From a virus: DNA of 46,991 nt. Location: IMG/VR virus record IMGVR_UViG_3300031251_000979, positions 1 through 46,991 of that record. The stretch is one strand, 5' to 3'. The translations under genes were made by a program, and so were the position numbers. This document shows positions 23,845 to 32,100 of this stretch, one piece after another (position 1 is the stretch's first letter; every line of letters starts with the position of its first letter). The notes beneath the pieces are model-generated. The model was not told the DNA's origin. It worked only from the letters and a program-made list of their open reading frames with translations, and made no database searches.

Positions 23845-25310
23845 TACCGGGCACCTCCCGGCGCGTCATCTCGAATTGCACTGGCCCGCATGTCGCAGAA
23901 CACCTGCAGCGACGTTTCCGCGCCGTGCCGGTTCTTCAGCACGCCCAATTCAAGCTTGTTGCGAACCGGCTCATATTCGGCCAACCATTCGTTCCAACGA
24001 GGGTCATGGCTGCCAGCAGCGGGCCGTTTCTTGTCGATGTAGTAGGCCTCGCGGTAGAGCGACACCACGCAATCGGCGTCTTCCTCAATCGAACCGGATT
24101 CCCGAAGATCGGAAAGCGTGGGGTGTTTGTCCTCGCGGGTTTCGACGCCGCGGTTGAGTTGGGCCAGGGCAACAACGGGCCATCCTAACGACTTGGCGAG
24201 GTTCTTGATGCCCTTGCTGATCTCGGTGACCTCTTGGACCTTAGTGCCCCTATAACGGTCCCCTGCGGCGACCATGTGGATGTGGTCGATAACGACAAGG
24301 CCCATCACCTTCGCCTGCTTGGCGTGCTGCATGGCGATGGCGGCCATGTCTGCGATGGTCATCCCGCCGCGGTCATAGATGGAAAGATTGGTAGTGATCG
24401 CGTCCCTGGTGCGGGCGATGCGTTCGACGTGGTGAAGTTTCACCCTGCCATTGCGAAGCCATGAATAGCTGATCGGGTCGCGCCAGTTGCGGTCGTAATC
24501 GATTTCGCAAGCCGCGCGCTCCAGCAATTCCCCCTGCTGCATCTCAAGGCTGAAAAATACGACGGGGCGTCCTTCAGGGGCCTGTTGGCACGGAAGGCTG
24601 GCCCTGAGCGCGGTGCGCATCCCCAGCGCGGATTTTCCCATGCCGGGACGGCCGGCGTAGACAATATAGTTTCCAGCGTGCAGGCCGCCCAACGCTTCGT
24701 CCAGCCGGTCTAAACCGGTGGTGACGAACGGAACGGTCTTGCCGTTGGCCGCATCCTCGGCACGCCTCACCATCTCGTCAAAGGCATCCGGTGCCGTGGT
24801 GAACCGTGATTTCTGGCGGAGGGCCAAAGCCTGATCGCCTACCTCTGCGACACCGCGAAGCGCCTTTTCTACCGGCGTGGACAGAACGCGGATGGAATCC
24901 CGCGCCAGGTCAAGTTCCTGATCGGCGATGCGCCGCAGCGCGAGGTCGTGGACTATCTTGGCGAGCGCGACGGTCTGTCTGCAAAGGTCGCGGCTGTTGG
25001 CATAGGCGCGAGCGCCCAAAATCAGATCCGCAATGAAGCCAAGGGCACCTTCTTCGCCGAACTCCGCTTTGTCGCTCAACTTGCCCCTGATCGTGAAGGG
25101 ATTGATTGCGGCCTGCGCATTGTCGAGGTCGAGAATGGCTGTGAATATCTCAGCATGCGACGACCAAACGAAATCAGGCGAGCTGGCGTGCCCGGCCGCG
25201 GCCGATATCGCTCCTTCCTCGCAGCCAGCAATCATCAAGCCAAGCAGCGCCTGCTCAGTCTCGCTATCGGCAAGTTGGGCGTCCACGAAAGGTTGGGCCA
25301 TCGCGTTCAT
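23844..25310 (-). CDS. dnaB: Replicative DNA helicase
   Basis: 488 residues. Residues 10-110 are the N-terminal DnaB domain (SETEQALLGLMI). Walker A is GRPGMGKSA (220-228), Walker B is LVVIDHIHMV, and DSEI-like and Arg-finger regions follow (DLRESGSIEEDADCVVSLYR). This is a hexameric 5'-3' helicase for theta replication. The start at 25310 overlaps the previous stop by ATGA. The shorter start at residue 4 is possible. The phage brings its own helicase next to an initiator/loader, so it likely depends less on the host loader. Confidence 0.95.
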   Translation of the reverse strand: MNAMAQPFVDAQLADSETEQALLGLMIAGCEEGAISAAAGHASSPDFVWSSHAEIFTAILDLDNAQAAINPFTIRGKLSDKAEFGEEGALGFIADLILGARAYANSRDLCRQTVALAKIVHDLALRRIADQELDLARDSIRVLSTPVEKALRGVAEVGDQALALRQKSRFTTAPDAFDEMVRRAEDAANGKTVPFVTTGLDRLDEALGGLHAGNYIVYAGRPGMGKSALGMRTALRASLPCQQAPEGRPVVFFSLEMQQGELLERAACEIDYDRNWRDPISYSWLRNGRVKLHHVERIARTRDAITTNLSIYDRGGMTIADMAAIAMQHAKQAKVMGLVVIDHIHMVAAGDRYRGTKVQEVTEISKGIKNLAKSLGWPVVALAQLNRGVETREDKHPTLSDLRESGSIEEDADCVVSLYREAYYIDKKRPAAGSHDPRWNEWLAEYEPVRNKLELGVLKNRHGAETSLQVFCDMRASAIRDDAPGGAR

Positions 25311-25495
25311 GCCGCCCTCCCAAGCCGTTCATATTCTGCACCGGCATTCCACGCCCTTGCCATTTCCTGGGCTTCGGCAAACACTCGCTCTGCCGCACGA
25401 AGGTCACGTTCGGCGATGCGCCGATATTCCTCCATCTTCTGCGCGAAGGGCGGATAAACGTCTGCCAGTCTTTCAATCCGATTGGTGGTGAGCAT
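25307..25495 (-). CDS. Small helical hypothetical protein before dnaB
   Basis: 62 residues (MLTTNRIERLADVYPPFAQ to EYERLGRAA). It is nearly all charged helix with many Ala, Glu and Arg. It overlaps the upstream stop by one base and dnaB by ATGA. It may be a helicase partner, but no family is recognised. Confidence 0.6.
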   Translation of the reverse strand: MLTTNRIERLADVYPPFAQKMEEYRRIAERDLRAAERVFAEAQEMARAWNAGAEYERLGRAA

Positions 25496-25803
25496 CAGAC
25501 GTGCCCCCCGTTGAAATAGCTGAGCGCAACGCCCACGGGCCCTGCTGGCGCTCCATCTGCCAACTTCGGCAATGCATCACGGATGACTGGAAGCGGTGTT
25601 CCGAACTGCAGGGCAATCGAAAGGATCACCGCTGTTTCGCGAGCCACCGTGTTCGCCGTGCTGCCTTCTTTCCCGGCATTCAAAAAAAGCTCTGACAACT
25701 CGCCTTTCCGATTCCATCCGAAATGCGCGGTGTAGCTCACCCCTTCATGGGAGAAGGATACGAGTTCTGCGTTTCTACGTTGGGGGAGACGGTTGCGGGT
25801 CAT
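25495..25803 (-). CDS. TSCPD-domain protein
   Basis: 102 residues from ATG 25803, which overlaps the methyltransferase stop as ATGA; the longer frame to 26028 lies within that gene. The pattern FSHEGVSYTAHFGWNRKGEL, ELFLNAGKEGSTANTVARE, ALQFGTPLPVIRDAL and GPVGVAL is that of stand-alone TSCPD proteins, related to a C-terminal part of B12-dependent ribonucleotide reductases. Such small proteins are common in alphaproteobacterial phages. A link with nucleotide supply is possible, since it is next to the replication genes, but the function of the free domain is not known to me. Confidence 0.7.
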   Translation of the reverse strand: MTRNRLPQRRNAELVSFSHEGVSYTAHFGWNRKGELSELFLNAGKEGSTANTVARETAVILSIALQFGTPLPVIRDALPKLADGAPAGPVGVALSYFNGGHV

Positions 25804-26696
25804 GCAACCTCTGCAGCAAACATATCGTGTTGCGCGTCCACGGCGTCGAGATTTCCGCAAGCTTGGCGCCAATAACTTTCCTTGAGTTCGACGCCCACGA
25901 AGCGCCGGCGCAGCTTCAGCGCGCCATAGCCTTCGCTGCCAATGCCCATGAATGGCGAAAAAATGGTATCGCCTGGGTTCGACCACATGATGACGGCCCG
26001 CTCGATCACGTCGAGTTGAAGCGGGCATAGATGGCGTTCGTCTTTTGCTTCGCGCGCCAGCTTCACGTTCAAAACATTGGATTGCTCAACGCTCATCCAA
26101 ACCGGAGACGCCCACTCCTGCCACTGATCAAGCGGAAAACCGGATGGCGTGTGCGCGATCGGTTCGTCGTTGAGGCCCGGCTTCATGAAGGTCAGAAGAT
26201 AGTCCGGCATGCCGCCGCGCGACTTTGAGCTATCCTTCTGCAGCTGCTTGTAGAGAAGCCCGACGTGCTTTGTGCGGGTCATTTCCACAACCGGGCATTT
26301 CCAGATTGTGCGCCGGGAATGCAAAATCCATCCGGCGTCTTCATGAATGCGGATAATTTCACCACTGAAATCCTTGATCCCGATTGCGCCGTCTTTCCAT
26401 TTGGTCAGCGGAAGATCGGAACAGTGAACAGCGGTCAGCCTGCCCGGCTTCGTGATGCGAAACTTCTCGCGAACCTCATAGGCATAGTGTTCCGAGAATT
26501 CCCCATCGCTGGACGAATTGCCCATGTCCGCGATGCTGTCCGAGTAAACGAACAATGAGCCAAACGGGGGACTGTAGACGCTCAACCCAACGCAGGCGTC
26601 GGGAAGTTGGCGCATCACCTCCACGCAATCGCCCTGGTAGGCAATATATTTCCGACCGATCTTGGAATTCAGACAGTTCACGATGCCATCAGCCAC
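25800..26696 (-). CDS. Site-specific DNA methyltransferase (amino-methyltransferase, N4C or N6A)
   Basis: 298 residues. Catalytic motif IV is YSPPFGS (residues 41-47). The SAM-binding motif I, with FSPFMGIGSEGYGALKLRRRFVGVEL, lies near residues 243-268, that is, after motif IV, the beta-class order. SPPF is a variant of the (S/D/N)PP(Y/F/W) motif and leans to N4-cytosine. It probably shields phage DNA from host restriction. The 5' end overlaps the helicase gene by 19 bases, so the two may work together. No restriction enzyme gene is adjacent. Confidence 0.85.
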   Translation of the reverse strand: MADGIVNCLNSKIGRKYIAYQGDCVEVMRQLPDACVGLSVYSPPFGSLFVYSDSIADMGNSSSDGEFSEHYAYEVREKFRITKPGRLTAVHCSDLPLTKWKDGAIGIKDFSGEIIRIHEDAGWILHSRRTIWKCPVVEMTRTKHVGLLYKQLQKDSSKSRGGMPDYLLTFMKPGLNDEPIAHTPSGFPLDQWQEWASPVWMSVEQSNVLNVKLAREAKDERHLCPLQLDVIERAVIMWSNPGDTIFSPFMGIGSEGYGALKLRRRFVGVELKESYWRQACGNLDAVDAQHDMFAAEVA

Positions 26697-28048
26697 GGCG
26701 GTACCTCTGCATAGTGCGTTGGGTTGTAGGAAACCTTGGTCAGTACTTCGCGGCCAAGCGCGCGGCGCATCGCAGCGCTCATCATGCGTTTCATGCGGAT
26801 ATGGTCCGCAGATTTGCGCTCGATCACGCGGCCGATCTGATCTTCACCCTCGGCTATGGCTAGATGAACATGAACGGCCTTGGTCTGGCCGAAGCGCCAG
26901 CAGCGGCGGACTGCTTGGTACCATGTCTCATAAGAGAAGCTCCGGCCAATGAACGCCATGCGCGCGGCATGTTGCCAATTAAGACCATGGCCCGCGATAG
27001 ACGGCTTTGTGATGATGATGCGAGCCTGCCCTTCCGAGAATGCCTCGATCTTTTCTTCCTTTTCCTCAATCGACATTGAGCCGCGAACCTCGACGGCATC
27101 GGGGATGCGGGCAAACAAAGCGTCGGATTCATAGTTCGTGTCACACCAGATAACCCATGGCTGATTTTCGTCATGGGCTAGGCGTGCGATTTCGTCGGCG
27201 CGCGCATCGCTTGTGGCGCGCTTGATTTCGTGGATATTGGTCGCGTTGGCGTCAGCCGCGAACAATCCGTCCTTGGGCAAATCGGAGCGGGCGCCGGTTT
27301 GGTGCTTGATGACTTCCAGTGGGGGCAGAAAATATTCGCTTGCGTCGTGGCCGAAGTCGGCGGGCGTTTCCGCCATGCAAGCCCATGACGCCATCCAGTC
27401 CCAGAATGCCTGCTCGGCATGGCCCTTGAGCCGCCATTGTTGCGAGGCCGTCGAGGTATCGTTGATGAAAAACTTCGACAACATCTCAACGGAATTCATG
27501 ATTCCAAGGAATTCGCCGTGCTGGCCCAGTTCCATGTGATCGTTCGGCGCTGGCGTGGCCGACGCGGTGAGGCGGAACCGATGGCTTTTGAAAGCGTCCC
27601 GCAGGCCGCGCGAGGTCGCGCCGCTGAAATCTTTGAGGATTGAGCTTTCGTCCAGCGTCACCGCGCCGAATGCCGATGGTTCCAGCCTTTCGAACCGGTC
27701 ATAATTGCAGATGTTGATACCTGGCCGCGCCTCGGATTGGTCACGGATCACGCGGGCGTCATATCCGAACTTGCGCGCCTCGCGTTCGATCTGCTTGGCG
27801 ACGGCGAGCGGCGTTCCGATAAGCGCCATCCCGTTCGATGCTTCTGCCGCCTGTCGGCTGAACTCCAATTCACAGACGGTTTTGCCCATCCCAGTATCGA
27901 GGAAGTTGCCAGCCCTGCCCGTGCGAAGCGTGAAAGCCGTCGCGTCAACCTGATGCGGTTTCATAAACGAAGGCATGGCGGCGGGCTCAATGCCACGCTT
28001 GGGAACGGCAACAATCTTTTTGGAGAGAAAGTCTGCGTAGTCGCTCAT
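26678..28048 (-). CDS. SNF2-like superfamily II helicase / DNA translocase
   Basis: 456 residues from ATG 28048 (ATGA overlap with the VRR-NUC stop). Walker A DTGMGKT (51-57), motif II DESS (133-136) in place of DEAH, motif III LTASATPAPND (160-170), and motif VI in QAVRRCWRFGQTKAVHVH. This is the organisation of phage SNF2-type translocases. It lies between a VRR-NUC nuclease and a methyltransferase, and the three overlap. Possible roles are recombination-linked replication, removal of proteins from DNA, or a restriction-like defence; I cannot choose by sequence. Confidence 0.85.
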   Translation of the reverse strand: MSDYADFLSKKIVAVPKRGIEPAAMPSFMKPHQVDATAFTLRTGRAGNFLDTGMGKTVCELEFSRQAAEASNGMALIGTPLAVAKQIEREARKFGYDARVIRDQSEARPGINICNYDRFERLEPSAFGAVTLDESSILKDFSGATSRGLRDAFKSHRFRLTASATPAPNDHMELGQHGEFLGIMNSVEMLSKFFINDTSTASQQWRLKGHAEQAFWDWMASWACMAETPADFGHDASEYFLPPLEVIKHQTGARSDLPKDGLFAADANATNIHEIKRATSDARADEIARLAHDENQPWVIWCDTNYESDALFARIPDAVEVRGSMSIEEKEEKIEAFSEGQARIIITKPSIAGHGLNWQHAARMAFIGRSFSYETWYQAVRRCWRFGQTKAVHVHLAIAEGEDQIGRVIERKSADHIRMKRMMSAAMRRALGREVLTKVSYNPTHYAEVPPWLMAS

Positions 28049-28446
28049 GCCGCGCACCTCCGCTCGAATTCTTTTGTGCGAAGCGGAATGCCAAACTCGC
28101 GAAGCGATTCCAGCGCCTCGTCTATGGTCCGAACGGTTTCAACACGCGCGCCCGATTCCGCGATGCGGGCATGGCAATCGCGTTGAACCGGCGATAGCTT
28201 TCCGACAGGGCTCTTGAGTTCGAGGAAGTAGGCGTTGCCGTGATGGATGAACGCTAGGTCAGGAACACCACTGACGACGCCCTGCCCGATTAGGATTGCC
28301 GCCTCAGCGCGCTTCCTGTAGCCGCCATTAGGCACGGCATAGAAAAACACCGACTTCGGAAGGACTGCGTGCAGCACTTTGACAAGTGCGCGCTGGAAAT
28401 CCTGTTCCGGTCGGCTGATACGTTTTTTCTTTGGAACTTGGTACAC
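28045..28446 (-). CDS. VRR-NUC domain nuclease
   Basis: 133 residues. The motif set AVPNGGYRKRAEAAIL, GVVSGVPDLAF, and YFLELKSPVGKLSPVQ is the standard VRR-NUC core, with catalytic Asp in GVPDL and Glu/Lys in ELK. These are PD-(D/E)XK nucleases; the stand-alone phage forms cut branched DNA such as Holliday junctions. It probably resolves replication or recombination intermediates before packaging. It forms a tight cluster with the SNF2-like helicase. Confidence 0.88.
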   Translation of the reverse strand: MYQVPKKKRISRPEQDFQRALVKVLHAVLPKSVFFYAVPNGGYRKRAEAAILIGQGVVSGVPDLAFIHHGNAYFLELKSPVGKLSPVQRDCHARIAESGARVETVRTIDEALESLREFGIPLRTKEFERRCAA

Positions 28447-28511
28447 TTTGAAACTTCCGACAGCTTGTAACGACCCTGTTCTTGTTCTCTCGCGTCAGCC
28501 CGACGCGGTGC

Positions 28512-28757
28512 TTAGGTACTTCGTCGCTTTGCCGTTTTCACGACACGCGCACGATTGACGGCGGCCAAAATCTGTTGAGCTTCTATGCCGTACAGATTGC
28601 GATAAATGCGGTCCCCGTTGCTTTCGCGAATTGAAATTGAGAGCGAAATATTGCCTTCACCGTCCGGTCTCGGAACGATGGTGATTTCGCGAGGCAACAC
28701 AGACAGCACCGCGGCGTTAGGGTTATTATTGTCCGAAATTGCAGCGGCTATGCTCAT
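28512..28757 (-). CDS. Small hypothetical protein
   Basis: 81 residues from ATG 28757, overlapping the upstream stop as ATGA; the frame opens at 28769. Contains VLPREITIVPRPDGEGNISLS and SNGDRIYRNLYGIEAQQILAA, so a beta hairpin followed by a helix, and ends in a basic tail VVKTAKRRST. No family recognised. A 65-base gap without a gene separates it from the VRR-NUC gene. Confidence 0.5.
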   Translation of the reverse strand: MSIAAAISDNNNPNAAVLSVLPREITIVPRPDGEGNISLSISIRESNGDRIYRNLYGIEAQQILAAVNRARVVKTAKRRST

Positions 28758-28960
28758 GCGAACGCCCACCCCAAAATCATCCAGAACAAAGCACCCAATC
28801 CAAATGCAGCTATGAGCATTCTTCCGCTACCGCTTGGATCGGATGTGAAATCGTTTGCAGGTTCGGGCATGTCGAGTTCGGCGCGGAGCTTGCGGTGAAC
28901 CCTTGTATGACGCAGAGCGTATTCGCGGGCTGGAAGGCGTTCGTATGTGCGGAAGGTCAT
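28754..28960 (-). CDS. Small tail-anchored membrane protein
   Basis: 68 residues. Residues 1-45 are charged (TFRTYERLPAREYALRHTR). The last 22 residues (MLIAAFGLGALFWMILGWAFA) form one clear membrane span at the very C-terminus. The basic N-terminus would face the cytoplasm. The gene overlaps both neighbours by four bases. Function unknown. Confidence 0.6.
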   Translation of the reverse strand: MTFRTYERLPAREYALRHTRVHRKLRAELDMPEPANDFTSDPSGSGRMLIAAFGLGALFWMILGWAFA

Positions 28961-29718
28961 GCGCCCTCGCCCGAAGCATCTGTCGGCTGCACGGCAATGC
29001 TTCCGCAGGAGCTATGATAGAGACCTTGCTCGCCCCGCATGAACCTAAGGGGCGCACTATCCCACGAGCTTGAACAAGGGCTTTCGCCATAAGCAAACCG
29101 GCCGCCGCATTTGCAGCACCGCGTAAATAAGTGGCGCCGAAGGTTCTGCCAAGGATGGATTTGGAAATTCCAGTGCCAGAAGTGCCAGCGAGGGTGCTTC
29201 CATGCGGGCCGCGTCCACCGCAGCACGCAGCCGTAGATTATCGACGCCGCGCGGTCGATACGATCTTGCCGACGCTCAATCCCGTACTTTCCGGTGATAG
29301 AAGAGTGCATACTATCGACCGGGTTTTCGGCAAAGTGTAGAATGTGGGCAAGGTGCTTCTGAATGAACCGATCCGCCGCTCCACGTCCATCGAAATGCTT
29401 GAATGCCGCGATGCGAAACATATCCAGCACGATTGCCATGGTCGAAAATAGCGGGTTGCCTTCCTTGTCAAACCATCCGCCGTAATCGGGATCCCAGTTG
29501 AACGCGAAGTCAGCCTTGATCTTTTCTAAGACAGACTGATCGCCGTGACGGCAGCGCATGAACCACCCACATGAATCGTCTGATCCATCCCTTTGCGGGT
29601 CGCGGTGCCAAATTGTTATGAAGGAGGCGCGGTAGTCTTTTTCCCAAGGCGTCTTGGCATTCGGATAAGCGCGCCACGGATAGCGAACTTCAAAGGCAAC
29701 TGTGTTTGGGTCGTGCAT
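28957..29718 (-). CDS. Conserved phage protein of unknown function, Cys/Trp/His-rich
   Basis: 253 residues from ATG 29718 (MHDPNTVAFEVRYPWRAYP), which overlaps the previous stop as TAATG. Segments ITIWHRDPQRDGSDDSCGWF, HPRWHFWHWNFQIHPWQNLRRHLFTRCCKCGGRF and SCSS near the C-terminus give a putative zinc ribbon (CCKCG, later Cys). I recall closely similar proteins in many phages of rhizobia, but no function is known to me. It belongs to the early minus-strand operon between regulators and nucleases. Confidence 0.65.
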   Translation of the reverse strand: MHDPNTVAFEVRYPWRAYPNAKTPWEKDYRASFITIWHRDPQRDGSDDSCGWFMRCRHGDQSVLEKIKADFAFNWDPDYGGWFDKEGNPLFSTMAIVLDMFRIAAFKHFDGRGAADRFIQKHLAHILHFAENPVDSMHSSITGKYGIERRQDRIDRAASIIYGCVLRWTRPAWKHPRWHFWHWNFQIHPWQNLRRHLFTRCCKCGGRFAYGESPCSSSWDSAPLRFMRGEQGLYHSSCGSIAVQPTDASGEGA

Positions 29719-29867
29719 TATGCCGCCTCTCTCATATCTGCCAGCCACCACGGAAAGGTTGGCTCGTTGAATTTGAGAAACGCCTTCAACGATTCACATA
29801 TCGTCTCAACAGCTAGGATGAACTGTGTCTCGCGGCGTTTGCGTTGGTGGTAGCGGGAGAAGGTCAT
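29718..29867 (-). CDS. Small hypothetical protein
   Basis: 49 residues from ATG 29867, overlapping the RNA ligase stop by ATGA. MTFSRYHQRKRRETQFILA begins with a basic patch, and it ends FPWWLADMREAA. The same MTFR/MTFS beginning is seen in the gene two places downstream (28754-28960), so the two may share an origin. No function is apparent. Confidence 0.55.
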   Translation of the reverse strand: MTFSRYHQRKRRETQFILAVETICESLKAFLKFNEPTFPWWLADMREAA

Positions 29868-30574
29868 GCGGCCTTCGCATAGTCGGGCCGCCAATTCCAA
29901 ACAGGATCGGCGTTGGATATTTCAGGAAGCAGCGAGCCGTCAATTTTGTCAGGCCTTACCCATTTCACCATGAAATCATATTCGCCGCGGCGTTCGACGC
30001 GCCACACGCATCCCTCGGCGGCATCAAGCAACCCGTGGTCGCCGACGCCATGCCCCTTCATCGCCTCTGCTACCGAAATTGGAGCCCCGACGCTGATCAG
30101 CTTTGGCATCGGGATTGAAAACTTCTGGCAGCGGTCTCGGAGTTCTGCGAAGGCTAAACGCTGCGGTCCAATCATCAGATCGAATGCTGCAAAGGGGCCA
30201 TTTGGAAGCGCATAACGCGAGCCGTGGGCTTGGGCCATCCATTCTCCGACTAAGCGTTCGCCCGGCCTCAGAGCTTCTCGCCAAAATCCTTCACGCCTGC
30301 GAACCCAATCTGCGAACAACTGGTGTTGCTCGTATTTCGACGTTTGGGCGAGATACCCGGCGCGACCCAAGGCATAAATGTCATCGCCCACGCGGCAGAC
30401 GCCTACATTCGACCCATCCAGTTTTTCCGTTACGATGATTGTGTCATGTCGGTCACGCGCCTTTTGAGTGGCGATGCGCTCTTGCCCTTCATGGCAGGCA
30501 TGATCCGCCGGCCCCATTCTGCTTGTCGGCAGATGCGGGATTGATCCATAATTTTTCTGGCCGAGCGGCTTCAT
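29864..30574 (-). CDS. RNA ligase family protein
   Basis: 236 residues. Nucleotidyltransferase motifs are complete: motif I KLDGSN with Lys51 as the AMP-linking residue, motif III/IIIa region LVGEWM and FAAFDLM, motif IV AEGCVWRVE (186-194), and motif V DFMVKWVR (200-206). The N-terminus (GSIPHLPTSRMGPADHACHEGQERI) is a conserved head seen in related phage proteins. It would seal nicked RNA, possibly tRNA cut by a host anticodon nuclease. No kinase/phosphatase partner gene is visible nearby. It is part of the early minus-strand operon. Confidence 0.85.
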   Translation of the reverse strand: MKPLGQKNYGSIPHLPTSRMGPADHACHEGQERIATQKARDRHDTIIVTEKLDGSNVGVCRVGDDIYALGRAGYLAQTSKYEQHQLFADWVRRREGFWREALRPGERLVGEWMAQAHGSRYALPNGPFAAFDLMIGPQRLAFAELRDRCQKFSIPMPKLISVGAPISVAEAMKGHGVGDHGLLDAAEGCVWRVERRGEYDFMVKWVRPDKIDGSLLPEISNADPVWNWRPDYAKAA

Positions 30575-31050
30575 GTTGCTTGCCTCCGCGCATGAGCATT
30601 GACCAAGCGTGTTACTGCTTCCGTCATTTCAGCTTCGCCGGGACGGATAAGGCCGACATATTCGGCAAAGTCGGCCGCGAATTGCGGGTCGTTCCGGCAA
30701 TACTCAACCAGATTGTCGAAACTGATTTTGGATTTGCGCTGGCGGATATTGTGAACCGCTCGTTCCGTCATGCCGGTTTTATCAACGATCTCGGCAACAG
30801 GTTCGCGCGCGACTCTTGCGGCTAGCCAATCCTGATTTTCCTGCTTCGCGTCACGTATAGAACTGTTCGGTGACCGGCGTGCGCTAACTCTTCGGTTAAA
30901 TGATCCGTTGGAACTTGGCATCTGCCCCTCGCATATTGGTTCGCGTGGGGCGGGCGTTCTTTCATCCCATTTATAGCTGACGAAATAATCCGATGACGGC
31001 GTTGGCGCGCTGTCATCAAATTTGTACGCAAGTGAAGATGTCGAGAGCAT
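30571..31050 (-). CDS. Helix-turn-helix early regulator (CII-position protein)
   Basis: 159 residues. Residues 1-65 are disordered (Ser/Pro/Arg-rich). Residues 70-130 contain a helix-turn-helix-like part, with EPVAEIVDKTGMTERAVHNIRQRKSKISFDN, followed by a helical end. Its place soon after cro matches where lambda-type phages carry cII, so a role in the lysis-lysogeny decision is possible, but there is no sequence match to CII that I can see. The stop overlaps the RNA ligase start. An internal Met (residue 44) is an alternative start. Confidence 0.6.
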   Translation of the reverse strand: MLSTSSLAYKFDDSAPTPSSDYFVSYKWDERTPAPREPICEGQMPSSNGSFNRRVSARRSPNSSIRDAKQENQDWLAARVAREPVAEIVDKTGMTERAVHNIRQRKSKISFDNLVEYCRNDPQFAADFAEYVGLIRPGEAEMTEAVTRLVNAHARRQAT

Positions 31051-31052
31051 TG

Positions 31053-31400
31053 TTAAGCGGCTCCCTCTGAGATTTCGCCCCTGGCAGGGGCAGAGGGGTT
31101 GCGGATACTGCCAGGGGTTTCGCCGCGCGATGTGGCCCGCGCAGGTTCAAATTCGTGATTGCAGTTCGGGCAGGAAATGGTGCGCGAATGGTTGAGCAGT
31201 TCTATCGCGCGGCGCTTACTTTTTATTCTGCGGATGTGACCGCGCACTTCGAGTTGCTTCAAAACGCGAGCGGCGACCCCTACGTTTGGAAGGTCGAGCG
31301 CCATTTTTATTTCACTGCACGATGGCGCATAGCCGGCGGTGGCGACGCTCTCTTCGATCAAGCGCAGGCAGGCCACAGCTCTTGCGGTGAGACGTCTCAT
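31053..31400 (-). CDS. LexA-like winged-helix protein with a zinc knuckle
   Basis: 115 residues from ATG 31400, chosen for its very strong RBS (GGGGAGGGG, five bases away); the frame is open to 31538. Residues 1-70 (LTARAVACLRLIEESVATAGYAPSCSEI, VGVAARVLKQLEVRGHIRRI) look like the LexA DNA-binding domain. There is no peptidase domain. It is followed by SCPNCNHEF, half of a zinc ribbon, and a Ser/Arg/Gly-rich tail. It may compete with or replace a LexA-type regulator. First gene of a co-oriented group with the 159-residue HTH gene. Confidence 0.7.
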   Translation of the reverse strand: MRRLTARAVACLRLIEESVATAGYAPSCSEIKMALDLPNVGVAARVLKQLEVRGHIRRIKSKRRAIELLNHSRTISCPNCNHEFEPARATSRGETPGSIRNPSAPARGEISEGAA

Positions 31401-31570
31401 GACAACCCCTCCCCTGCAGTAACAGCAGCAATAGAAAGCTTGCCGAAACAGCTTAGAGACGCAGTGCTTCGATTGAAGAACGTGCGGATTGTTGAGCCTT
31501 GAGATGACGCATTTGGCGAATTTGCTGGCGTCCGGCATAGTGCCCCGCTGTCCGCAGGGGGGATTTGCCG

Positions 31571-31846
31571 ATGGAGCACCACGCGCCGGTCAATATGTTC
31601 GTGAAGTTGGCAAAATGGTTTGCCGACTTTGCAGCGATGCCGGGAAGAATTGCGCGGCTGGCCGAACTCAAGGAGGCGGATGCCGATGGGCGCCTTCGCT
31701 GCACCTCGTGCGGAACCGGGCGCGTTGGCGAATTTGTCAAAATCCGCACCGATTTTGGTTCTACCACCAAAGGCGTCTGCAATGCGTGCAAAGCCAAATG
31801 GGTTGTTTCCGGCAGTGGCGACAGATTGGTTTTTTTGGACAGTTGA
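31571..31846 (+). CDS. Lone plus-strand zinc-ribbon protein
   Basis: 91 residues from ATG 31571 with AGGGGGG about eight bases upstream. Residues 40-80 (RLRCTSCGTGRVGEFVKIR and GVCNACKAKWVV) form a four-Cys zinc ribbon. It is transcribed against its neighbours on both sides, with only 11 bases to the stop of the converging gene at 31858. The ribbon suggests binding to nucleic acid or RNA polymerase. Because it has its own direction within the immunity region it may be expressed in the lysogen. No family name can be given. Confidence 0.65.
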   Translation: MEHHAPVNMFVKLAKWFADFAAMPGRIARLAELKEADADGRLRCTSCGTGRVGEFVKIRTDFGSTTKGVCNACKAKWVVSGSGDRLVFLDS

Positions 31847-31857
31847 TCGGCGCTCGC

Positions 31858-32100
31858 TCATGTCGGCGCGCCTTTGTGCAACTGTTCCATATATCGGCAA
31901 AGGACGATGCGGATTGGCGCCGCTATGTCAGAAGTGTCCGAATTTTCCTGCAAAACGGCGAGTTTGCCGCAGAGATAACCGAGAGACATCAGTGCTCGTT
32001 GCGCAAGTTCGATCTCGGTAAAATCTTTCAGGAAATTTGGCACCGCAGCTGGCCTGCCCGCCGCGATTTCTTCTGTGGTTTGAGAGCCCCCGGTGTGCAT
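31858..32100 (-). CDS. Hypothetical protein directly after cro
   Basis: 80 residues. ATG follows the cro stop with no gap (TAGATG). MHTGGSQTTEEIAAGRPAAV begins it, and the rest is helical (FTEIELAQRALMSLGYLCGKLAVLQ, SDIAAPIRIVLCRYMEQL). Translation with cro suggests an early regulatory role. No domain recognised. Confidence 0.55.
   Translation of the reverse strand: MHTGGSQTTEEIAAGRPAAVPNFLKDFTEIELAQRALMSLGYLCGKLAVLQENSDTSDIAAPIRIVLCRYMEQLHKGAPT

Noticed and set aside
31397-31900. 167-codon minus-strand frame opposite the zinc-ribbon gene
   Set aside because: Composition is poor and it ends inside the LexA-like gene start. The plus-strand frame has paired CxxC motifs and a strong RBS.
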